DNA of 64,000 nt from Couchioplanes azureus (GTDB lineage: Bacteria > Actinomycetota > Actinomycetes > Mycobacteriales > Micromonosporaceae), in NCBI RefSeq assembly GCF_014648355.1, contig NZ_BMQY01000007.1:124001-188000 (forward strand), read 5' to 3'. The notes under the pieces are model-generated. The model had not been told where the DNA came from, did not search any database, and saw only the letters and a list, made by a program, of their open reading frames with translations. How positions within the stretch are numbered: position 1 is the stretch's first letter; each line of letters starts with the position of its first letter. Position numbers and translations under genes: made by a program. Positions 58,748 through 64,000 of this stretch are shown piece by piece.

Positions 58748-60154
58748 TCAGGTGCCGCAGAACGTACGGTAGGCGCCGAAGTCGGGCGGGGCGGGTGCCG
58801 CGTACCGCCCCATTCCCGGTCGTTCGTCGTACGGGCGGGTCACCGCGTCCAGCAGCCGGTGCAGCGGCTCCAGGTCACCGTCGTCCGCGGCGGCGAGGGC
58901 CTCCTCCACGAGATGGTTGCGGGGGATGTAGGCGGGATTGACCCGGTCCATCGCCGCGGTGTCCGGCTCCAGGGCGCGCCAGCGGGCCGCCCAGTCGTCC
59001 AGGGCCTCGTCGCCGTGGATGACGGTCCGGGGCAGCGTACGGAAGAACGAGGTGTAGTCGGCGCCCTTCTCCGACAGCAGCGGAAGCAGCTCGTCGACCA
59101 GCGGAGCGGCGGCCTCCGCGGACAGGCCCAGCTTGGCGGCCATCCCGGCCGACCACTCGGCGTGGTAGCGGCGGCGGAACCCGCCCAGGGCCTCCACCGC
59201 GACCGCGACCGCCTGCTCCTCGTCGTCGTGCAGCAGCGGCAGCATGGCCTCGGCGAGGCGGGCGAGGTTCCATTCGGCCACGGCCGGCTGGTTGCCGTAG
59301 GCGTACCGGCCGGCGTGGTCGATCGAGCTGTAGACGGCGCCCGGGTCGAAGGCGTCCAGGAACGCGCAGGGCCCGTAGTCGATGGTCTCGCCGGAGATCG
59401 TCATGTTGTCGGTGTTCATCACCCCGTGCACGAAGCCGGCGAGCATCCACCGGGCCACCAGCGCCGCCTGCGCCGCGACCACCGCCTCGAACAGGGCGGG
59501 GTACGAGCCGGCGCCCGGGTGGTGCCGGGCGATGGCGTGATCGGCGAGGCGGCGCAGCAGGTCCACGTCGCCGGTCGCCCGGGCGTACTGGAAGGTGCCG
59601 ACCCGCAGGTGGCTGGCGGCGATGCGGGCGAGCACGGCTCCCGGGCGCAGGGTTTCGCGGCGTACCGTCCGGCCGGTCTCCAGCACGGCGAGGGAGCGGG
59701 TCGTGGGGATGCCGAGGGCGTGCATGGCCTCGCTGACGACGTACTCGCGCAGCATCGGGCCGACGACGGCCTGGCCGTCGCCGCCGCGCGCGAACGGCGT
59801 CCGCCCGGAGCCCTTGAGGTGCAGGTCGCGCAGGGCGCCGTCGGGGCGGGTGAGCTCGCCGAGCAGCAGGGCCCGGCCGTCGCCGAGCCGCGGGACGAAG
59901 CCGCCGAACTGGTGCCCGGCGTAGGCCTGCGCCACCGGCGTGGCGCCGTCGGGCACGGCGGTGCCCGCCAGCAGCCCGAGGCCGTCGCCGCGCAGCCACC
60001 CGGGATCGAGGCCCAGTTCGGCGGCGAGCGGCTCGTTGAGCACCAGCAGCCGCAGGCCGGGAGCCTCCTCGGCCTGCCAGGTCACGGCCAGCTCCGGCAG
60101 CTCCCGGGCGAAGCGGTTGCCGAGGGTCACGGTCGGTGTCGATGCGATGCCCAC
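58748..60154 (-). CDS. selO: Protein adenylyltransferase SelO (YdiU)
   Basis: 468 residues, near the usual 480. SelO has a kinase-like fold that binds ATP upside down and transfers AMP to Ser, Thr or Tyr of target proteins, with a role in redox stress. Conserved blocks include [41 protein letters not shown] (ATP-binding Lys), [30 protein letters not shown] (catalytic Asn and Asp), and [15 protein letters not shown]. The C-terminus ends YRTFCGT; in eukaryotic and some bacterial forms Sec or a second Cys is near here. It starts with GTG at 60154. The hydrolase gene 19 bp upstream runs in the same direction, so both may be one transcript. Confidence 0.92.
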   Translation of the reverse strand: MGIASTPTVTLGNRFARELPELAVTWQAEEAPGLRLLVLNEPLAAELGLDPGWLRGDGLGLLAGTAVPDGATPVAQAYAGHQFGGFVPRLGDGRALLLGELTRPDGALRDLHLKGSGRTPFARGGDGQAVVGPMLREYVVSEAMHALGIPTTRSLAVLETGRTVRRETLRPGAVLARIAASHLRVGTFQYARATGDVDLLRRLADHAIARHHPGAGSYPALFEAVVAAQAALVARWMLAGFVHGVMNTDNMTISGETIDYGPCAFLDAFDPGAVYSSIDHAGRYAYGNQPAVAEWNLARLAEAMLPLLHDDEEQAVAVAVEALGGFRRRYHAEWSAGMAAKLGLSAEAAAPLVDELLPLLSEKGADYTSFFRTLPRTVIHGDEALDDWAARWRALEPDTAAMDRVNPAYIPRNHLVEEALAAADDGDLEPLHRLLDAVTRPYDERPGMGRYAAPAPPDFGAYRTFCGT

Positions 60155-60173
60155 CCTTCGAGGGTACGGGTCG

Positions 60174-61025
60174 CTACCGCGGAAGGTGCTCGCGCAGCCA
60201 GGGAGTCAGCATCGGCAGGACGGTACGGGCCTGCATGGCGCCCAGGTGGTCGGCGCCCGGCACGAGCTGCACGGCCCAGCCCCGGGCGGTCAGCTCGTCC
60301 CGGTGCCGGCGCAGCGGCTCGGCGATGGCGACGTGGGCGTCGTCCCACCGGGGACCGTACGCCATGTCGTCGTCGGCCCCGGCGAAGGCGAACCGCGGCA
60401 GGCGCAGGCGGTCGAGCGCGGCCGGCTCGTCGAAGTCCCGGAGTGACTCGTAGAGCGTGACGAACTGCCCGGTCTGCTCGGGGGTGCGGGTGAACTCGAC
60501 GGAGTCCCAGTCGCCCGGCCGGGGCTCGGTGGCCGGCGCGGCCGGGCCGTCCCGGTGGGCGAGGGCCATGCGGTGGGCGGCGCGGGTGACGGTCAGCATC
60601 GCCGCGTACGGCCCGCCGAGCGGGGGGAAACCGCCCATGACCAGGGCCGTGAGCCGGTCGGTGCGGATCGCGAGCTGCAAGCCGGTCAGGGCGAGCCAGG
60701 AGTAGCCGTAGTAGGCGAACCGCTCCACGCCCGCCGCGTCGGCCACGGCGAGCAGGTCTTCCGCGGCGGCCGCGGCGGTGAGCGTGTGCGGCTTCGGATG
60801 GTGGGTGAGGTGGTCCTCGTAGTCGGCCGCGACGACCCGGAAGCCGGCCTCGGCGAGCCCGGTGGCGAGGGTGTGGCCGAGGTGCGGGTCGGCGCCCCAG
60901 GCGCGCATCTGCTCGGCGGCCTCGCCCTCGGCGGTGGCGGTGCCGACCGGCAGCAGCACCGCCGGCCCGTCGCCGAGAACCGTCACGTCGATGGGGGAGC
61001 CGTCGTGGAGCCGTGCGACAGTCAT
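60174..61025 (-). CDS. Alpha/beta hydrolase
   Basis: 283 residues with the alpha/beta hydrolase order. The nucleophile is S109 in [10 protein letters not shown], an elbow that lacks the second Gly of GxSxG. An acid is likely in [11 protein letters not shown], and the His is in [10 protein letters not shown] near the end. The N-terminal [17 protein letters not shown] replaces the standard HG oxyanion loop, so the catalytic class is uncertain. It is divergent from a TetR gene with only 25 bp between the two starts, so both share one promoter region and are almost surely controlled by that regulator. Confidence 0.8.
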   Translation of the reverse strand: MTVARLHDGSPIDVTVLGDGPAVLLPVGTATAEGEAAEQMRAWGADPHLGHTLATGLAEAGFRVVAADYEDHLTHHPKPHTLTAAAAAEDLLAVADAAGVERFAYYGYSWLALTGLQLAIRTDRLTALVMGGFPPLGGPYAAMLTVTRAAHRMALAHRDGPAAPATEPRPGDWDSVEFTRTPEQTGQFVTLYESLRDFDEPAALDRLRLPRFAFAGADDDMAYGPRWDDAHVAIAEPLRRHRDELTARGWAVQLVPGADHLGAMQARTVLPMLTPWLREHLPR

Positions 61026-61033
61026 AAAAACAC

Positions 61034-61046
61034 TCTACGCTGTAAG
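61034..61046. promoter_or_regulatory. Candidate TetR site between the hydrolase and TetR genes
   Basis: TCTAC-GCT-GTAAG-like sequence forms a near-palindrome (TAC-n3-GTA core) in the 25-bp gap between divergent starts at 61025 and 61051. CTTAC-n3-GTAAG-type operators are frequent for this kind of pair. The arms here have one mismatch. Confidence 0.4.
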
Positions 61047-61050
61047 CGAT

Positions 61051-61791
61051 ATGACGACGACCCCGAACCGAGACGCCGACGCCCACGTCCGCCGGCTCTG
61101 GCGGCACCGCGGCACCACGCCGCCCGGTCCCCGCCGTGGCCCCCGCCAGCAGCTCGACCTGGACGACATCCTCGAGGCCGCCATCGCGCTCGCGGACGCC
61201 GAGGGGCTGTCCGCGGTGTCGACCCGCGCCGTCGCCGCGGCCTTCGGCAGGACCGCGATGGCGCTCTACCCGTACGTCGGCACCAAGGAGAACCTGCTCG
61301 CGCTGATGCAGGACCAGGCCTCGGCGATGCCCGCCTGGGAAGACCCCCCGGCCCTGGCGCCGGCGCTGTCGGCGTGGGCGCAGGCGCTGTACGAGGTGTA
61401 CCTGGCGCACCCGTGGCTGACCGAGCGGCCGTGGTCCGAGGCGACGCAGGGCCCGCACGAGCAGGACTGGCTGGAACGCCTGCTCCGGATCTTCGACGGA
61501 TTCCAGGTGGCACCGCGGGCCCGGCCGCCGGCGGTGACCATGCTGTACGCGACCGTCCGGGCCACGGCCGCGACGGATGCGGCGTACCGGCGGATGCGCG
61601 AGCACGGAGCGGGGGAGTGGCTCGAGGTGGCGCGCGCGACCCGGAGACATGTTCCCGACCTGGCCGACCGGTATCCACTCTCGACCGGCCTGGCACCGCT
61701 CACCACGCACTGGCAGGACGCGCCCCGCGCCGCCCTCCTGAGCGGCGTCGACCTGCTGGCACGCGCCCTCGCGGACGCGCCGGCCCGCTAA
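61051..61791 (+). CDS. TetR-family regulator with TetR_C_1-like C-terminus
   Basis: 246 residues from the ATG at 61051. A 30-residue basic leader (HVRRLWRHRGTTPPGPRRGPRQQL) precedes the HTH VSTRAVAAAFGRTAMALYPYVGTKENLLALM (about 55-85). This leader-plus-HTH order is typical of TetR proteins with a tetracycline-repressor-like C-terminal half. The C-terminal domain is helical (about 100-240). It is divergent from the alpha/beta hydrolase and probably controls it. The last codons overlap the convergent gene by 4 bp, which leaves no room for a terminator between them. Confidence 0.88.
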   Translation: MTTTPNRDADAHVRRLWRHRGTTPPGPRRGPRQQLDLDDILEAAIALADAEGLSAVSTRAVAAAFGRTAMALYPYVGTKENLLALMQDQASAMPAWEDPPALAPALSAWAQALYEVYLAHPWLTERPWSEATQGPHEQDWLERLLRIFDGFQVAPRARPPAVTMLYATVRATAATDAAYRRMREHGAGEWLEVARATRRHVPDLADRYPLSTGLAPLTTHWQDAPRAALLSGVDLLARALADAPAR

Positions 61792-62231
61792 CGCCGCCCG
61801 ATCGGCGTGTTCTGCGCGGCGGCCAGCCACCACCGCCCGTCGCGTTCGACCAGCACGTAGAGGGCCATCTCGGAGAAGCCGTCCGGCACGAGTGACTGCC
61901 GGCGGACCTGCGCCACGACGACGCCGGGAGCGGGCGCGAGGACCGACACGACCTCGAACCGTGACGCCGCGACGGGGGCCGGGGCGGATGCCGGCGGCGC
62001 CGGCTGGTTCATCAGCCGGCGGTGGATCGCGTTCAGCTGCGCGAAGCCCGTCACGGTCGCCCCGAAGGGGCTGCCCCAGAGGATGTCGGCGGCGAACCAG
62101 GCGTCGTACACGTCCGCGTCCAGGGTGTCCCCGCCTCGTTGCAGCTGCGCCGCCAGGGCGGCGGCCACCTCCTCCGCGGTGGCGCGAGCCGCCGGATCGT
62201 CCAGCGCGATGCGGTGCGTGGTCCCGCCCAT
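61788..62231 (-). CDS. SnoaL/SgcJ-like (NTF2-fold) protein
   Basis: 147 residues from the ATG at 62231, which has GAGGAG 6 nt upstream. An ATG at 62261 would add ten residues and might be used by a leaderless transcript. The sequence ARATAEEVAAALAAQLQRGGDTLDADVYDAWFAADILWGSPFG is the helix-strand opening of the SgcJ/EcaC family in the NTF2-like superfamily, and DGRWWLAAAQNTPI is its usual final strand. Members are cyclases, hydratases, isomerases or binding proteins; the role here is unknown. It is driven from a MerR-type box shared back to back with the gene at 62347. Confidence 0.8.
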   Translation of the reverse strand: MGGTTHRIALDDPAARATAEEVAAALAAQLQRGGDTLDADVYDAWFAADILWGSPFGATVTGFAQLNAIHRRLMNQPAPPASAPAPVAASRFEVVSVLAPAPGVVVAQVRRQSLVPDGFSEMALYVLVERDGRWWLAAAQNTPIGRR

Positions 62232-62279
62232 GGGTTGCTCCTCGCTGTCGGTGCCCGGCATGCGAGGGACGCTAAGAGG

Positions 62280-62299
62280 TCAACCGTGGTTGAGGTCAA
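62280..62299 (-). promoter_or_regulatory. MerR-type promoter box for the SnoaL-like gene
   Basis: On the minus strand TTGACC (62299-62294) is a -35, followed by the perfect palindrome TCAACC-AC-GGTTGA (62293-62280). A -10-like TAGCGT (62274-62269) comes 19 bp after the -35. A palindrome inside an overlong 19-bp spacer is the hallmark of MerR-activated promoters. Confidence 0.6.
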
Positions 62300-62308
62300 G
62301 CCGCCCGC

Positions 62309-62330
62309 TTGACCTGAAGTGCGGTTGAGG
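62309..62330 (+). promoter_or_regulatory. MerR/SoxR-type promoter box for the deazaflavin-dependent gene
   Basis: TTGACC (62309-62314) overlaps CCTGAAGT-GCG-GTTGAGG (62313-62330), which resembles the SoxR box core (CCTCAAGT-n-ACTTGAGG). A weak -10 CAGCAT follows after 19 bp. AGGTCAAG-n7-CTTGACCT (62293-62315) links the two boxes symmetrically. The implied start is next to the ATG at 62347. No merR gene is present nearby. Confidence 0.55.
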
Positions 62331-62346
62331 GCACAGCATGGGCGGC

Positions 62347-62703
62347 ATGACGACGACGGACGAGGCGAGGCAAGCGCTGGAGCGGCAGCGGACGGTCGAG
62401 ATCACCACGACCGGGCGCCGCAGCGGGCGCCCGCGCCGGATCGAGACCTGGCGGTATCGAGCGGCCGGGCGCTACTGGCTGACCGGCAGCCCGGGCTCGC
62501 GCGACTGGTACGCCAACCTGCTCGCCCACCCCGGGTTCACGCTGCACCTGCAGGATCGCGATGTCGAGGTACGCGGGCGCGCCGTGACCGACCCGCAGGA
62601 ACGCGCGCACGTGTTCGGCGAGATAGTGCCCGGCCTGGGCTGGGGCGGAAGCCTGGAGAGCTGGATCGCCGGAAGCCCACTGGTGGAGATCGAGCTCGAC
62701 TGA
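62347..62703 (+). CDS. F420/deazaflavin-dependent nitroreductase-family protein (DDN-like)
   Basis: 118 residues from the ATG at 62347; an ATG at 62338 is also possible. The family (PF04075) signature runs VEITTTGRRSGRPRRIETWRYRAAGRYWLTGSPGSRDWYANLLAHPGFTLHLQ, with TGRRSG binding the deazaflavin side chain and DWYANLLAHP the usual central helix. Members use reduced F420 to reduce quinones, nitro compounds or enones and are common in actinomycetes. Under a MerR/SoxR-type promoter a role in redox or xenobiotic defence is plausible. It is divergent from the SnoaL-like gene with matching regulatory boxes. Confidence 0.85.
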   Translation: MTTTDEARQALERQRTVEITTTGRRSGRPRRIETWRYRAAGRYWLTGSPGSRDWYANLLAHPGFTLHLQDRDVEVRGRAVTDPQERAHVFGEIVPGLGWGGSLESWIAGSPLVEIELD

Positions 62704-62820
62704 CACCAGGCGGCCGGCGCAGGGCACCGATCACGCAACGTGGCGGCCGTGTTGCGTGCAGCTGCGACGATGAGAGCGGCCTTGTCCGACTGCCGTCGAG
62801 ACCCTGAAGGAGGGTGGCGG

Positions 62821-63483
62821 GTGACCTTCGCGCTCGGCATCTACGATCTCTTCGCCTGCTCGATCCCGGGGTTCCTCTACATCTCGGTGTTCGGCTACAT
62901 CGCGAACCGGGTGGGATGGATCGCGATCGACCTCGAGGACGTGAAGGACGTACCGTCCCTGCTCCTGGTGCTCGGAGTCGCGATCGCCGCGTATCTGATC
63001 GGTCATGTCACCTGGCCGCTCAGCAGGCTCGTCGATCATCTGTCGTACCGGTGGTGGCCCGCCCCGGACGCCGCGAAGATCATCGTGGACCGCGATCCCG
63101 AGGTGGAGAAGAGCGGATATCTGAAGCACAGCCGCTTCCTGCTGCAGGCCCGCACGGAGCTGACCAACCGGGAAGTCGCCTCCGAGATCAGCCGCATGCG
63201 GGCCATCAGCCTGATGCTGCGGAACTGCACCATACCGCTGTTCATCGCCTCGGCCTGCGCGGCGGTGGAGCTGGCGACAGGCGGGAGCCGCGTGTTCGCC
63301 GGCGTCTCGGCGGCGCTCCTCCTCCTCGCCGCACTCGGCGCCGCGATCCAGAGCCGGACCATGGGCCAGTGGTCCGTTCTCAAGACCTTCGAGCTGTCGT
63401 ACTGGAGCTTCACCGAGGGCGGCCCCCACGCAGTACCAAGCCCCGCCGACCCCAACGGAAAGGCCCGAATCACCGGCGGCTAG
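62821..63483 (+). CDS. Four-helix membrane protein of unknown function
   Basis: 220 residues from the GTG at 62821, with AAGGAGGG 6 nt upstream. Helices lie at about 6-30 (FACSIPGFLYISVFGYIANRV), 46-65 (SLLLVLGVAIAAYLIGHV), 133-150 and 158-178. A hydrophilic, charged loop (about 75-130) reads KIIVDRDPEVEKSGYLKHSRFLLQARTELTNREVASEISRM in short pieces and carries no known motif. The C-terminal 40 residues are cytoplasmic. I do not recognise it. Compare the similarly laid-out protein at 13085. It is flanked by unrelated genes in the same direction. Confidence 0.65.
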   Translation: MTFALGIYDLFACSIPGFLYISVFGYIANRVGWIAIDLEDVKDVPSLLLVLGVAIAAYLIGHVTWPLSRLVDHLSYRWWPAPDAAKIIVDRDPEVEKSGYLKHSRFLLQARTELTNREVASEISRMRAISLMLRNCTIPLFIASACAAVELATGGSRVFAGVSAALLLLAALGAAIQSRTMGQWSVLKTFELSYWSFTEGGPHAVPSPADPNGKARITGG

Positions 63484-63526
63484 CACTGGTGATCTCGCCT
63501 GGCATGCCGGGTGGTAGGAAGGGAGT

Positions 63527-64000
63527 GTGCTGACGATCGGAATGCTCGGCGGAATGAGCTGGGAGTCCAGCGCCCACTACTACCGGCTGGTCAATGAGCT
63601 GGTCCGTGAGCGTCTCGGCGGCCTGCACTCGGCGCGGTGCGTGCTGTACTCCGTCGACTTCGCCGACATCGAGCACCTCCAGAGCACCGGGCGGTGGGAA
63701 GAGGCGGGACGCCTGCTCGGCCAGGGCGCTGCCGCGGTGCAGGCCGCCGGCGCGGACCTGCTGCTGCTGTGCACCAACACCATGCACAAGGTCGCCGACC
63801 AGGTGCAGGCCGCCGTGACCATTCCGCTGCTGCACCTGGCTGACGCGACCGCCGACGCGGTCACCGCCGCGGGCCTGCACACCGTGGGGCTGCTCGGCAC
63901 CGCCTTCACCATGGAGCAGGACTTCTACCGGGATCGGCTCACCCGCCACGGCCTGCGGGTGATCGTCCCGGAACCGGACGACCGCGCCGAGGTGCATCGC
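63527..64000 (+). CDS. Aspartate/glutamate racemase family protein (YgeA-like), truncated by the window
   Basis: The first 158 residues are present; the frame runs off the window. The GTG at 63527 gives LTIGMLGGMSWESSAHYYRLVNE, the YgeA/aspartate racemase opening. C82 in LLLLCTNTMHK is the first catalytic Cys; the second should lie beyond the edge. LGGLHSARCVLYSVDFADIE is also family-typical. The enzyme interconverts L- and D-Asp or Glu (or related acids) without PLP. GGAAGGGAG lies directly upstream, very close to the GTG; an ATG at 63542 is the alternative start but lies too far from it. Confidence 0.88.
   Translation, partial: MLTIGMLGGMSWESSAHYYRLVNELVRERLGGLHSARCVLYSVDFADIEHLQSTGRWEEAGRLLGQGAAAVQAAGADLLLLCTNTMHKVADQVQAAVTIPLLHLADATADAVTAAGLHTVGLLGTAFTMEQDFYRDRLTRHGLRVIVPEPDDRAEVHR

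Noticed and set aside
1-64000. tRNA, rRNA, insertion sequences, prophage or integrative element
   Set aside because: None was seen by reading both strands; no transposase or integrase domain and no flanking long repeats were found. A covariance-model search could not be run.

Overview
This is a high-GC actinomycete chromosome segment. Codon use is strongly third-position G/C, GTG and TTG starts are frequent, and no tRNA, rRNA, transposase, integrase or CRISPR array was seen. The dense set of two-component, HDOD, PAS and GGDEF proteins, a PF04672-type methyltransferase and many TetR regulators fit a Micromonosporaceae-like organism such as Actinoplanes or a relative. That placement is an inference; no marker gene was available to test it.

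Layout. 1-2.4 kb: the tail of a secreted protein, a secreted serine beta-lactamase-like hydrolase, and an alpha/beta hydrolase with an apparent internal deletion. 2.4-10 kb: a compact acyl-CoA carboxylase operon (AtuA-like DUF1446 protein, carboxyltransferase, biotin carboxylase/BCCP, TetR, VOC protein) divergent from an acyl-CoA dehydrogenase, with a palindrome between them. It looks like branched-chain or acyclic-terpene acyl-CoA catabolism. 10-16.4 kb: mixed small genes, including a TetR/SDR pair and an XRE regulator/methionine aminopeptidase pair, each with a clear intergenic operator. 16.7-23 kb: two c-di-GMP proteins (GGDEF-EAL and 7TM-PAS-GGDEF) and an MBL hydrolase/TetR pair with a duplicated operator. 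23-25.7 kb: an acyltransferase-SGNH protein carrying an in-frame 150-nt tandem repeat.

26-41 kb is a signalling island. It holds a STAS antagonist, two paralogous histidine kinase/receiver-HDOD pairs in opposite orientation, a receiver protein with a degenerate HD-GYP domain, and a secreted S8 protease ending in a Trp-Ala-Ala-Arg repeat that is translationally coupled to a membrane histidine kinase. A stand-alone receiver and a multi-PAS hybrid kinase complete it. 41-47.7 kb holds a methyltransferase, an acyl-CoA dehydrogenase with its PadR regulator and operator, a secreted LamG-repeat protein and an AI-2E-type permease. 47.7-53.2 kb returns to signalling: a double KaiC-like ATPase coupled to an RsbW-like kinase fused to a receiver domain, a YgjV-like/GNAT-like fusion, and a receiver/MASE1 histidine kinase pair.

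53.3-58.2 kb is the best candidate for an undescribed biosynthetic system. Three tightly packed PLP enzymes are present: a fold-III decarboxylase, a cysteine-synthase-like enzyme fused to a rhodanese, and a SufS-like enzyme. A Zur-like box and a SAM methyltransferase follow. The gene types recall diaminopropionate-based metallophore pathways (SbnA and SbnH logic), and the rhodanese and desulfurase add a possible sulfur-transfer step. 58.2-64 kb: a small secreted protein, SelO, an alpha/beta hydrolase/TetR pair, two divergent genes under twin MerR-type boxes, an unknown membrane protein, and an aspartate/glutamate racemase truncated by the window end.
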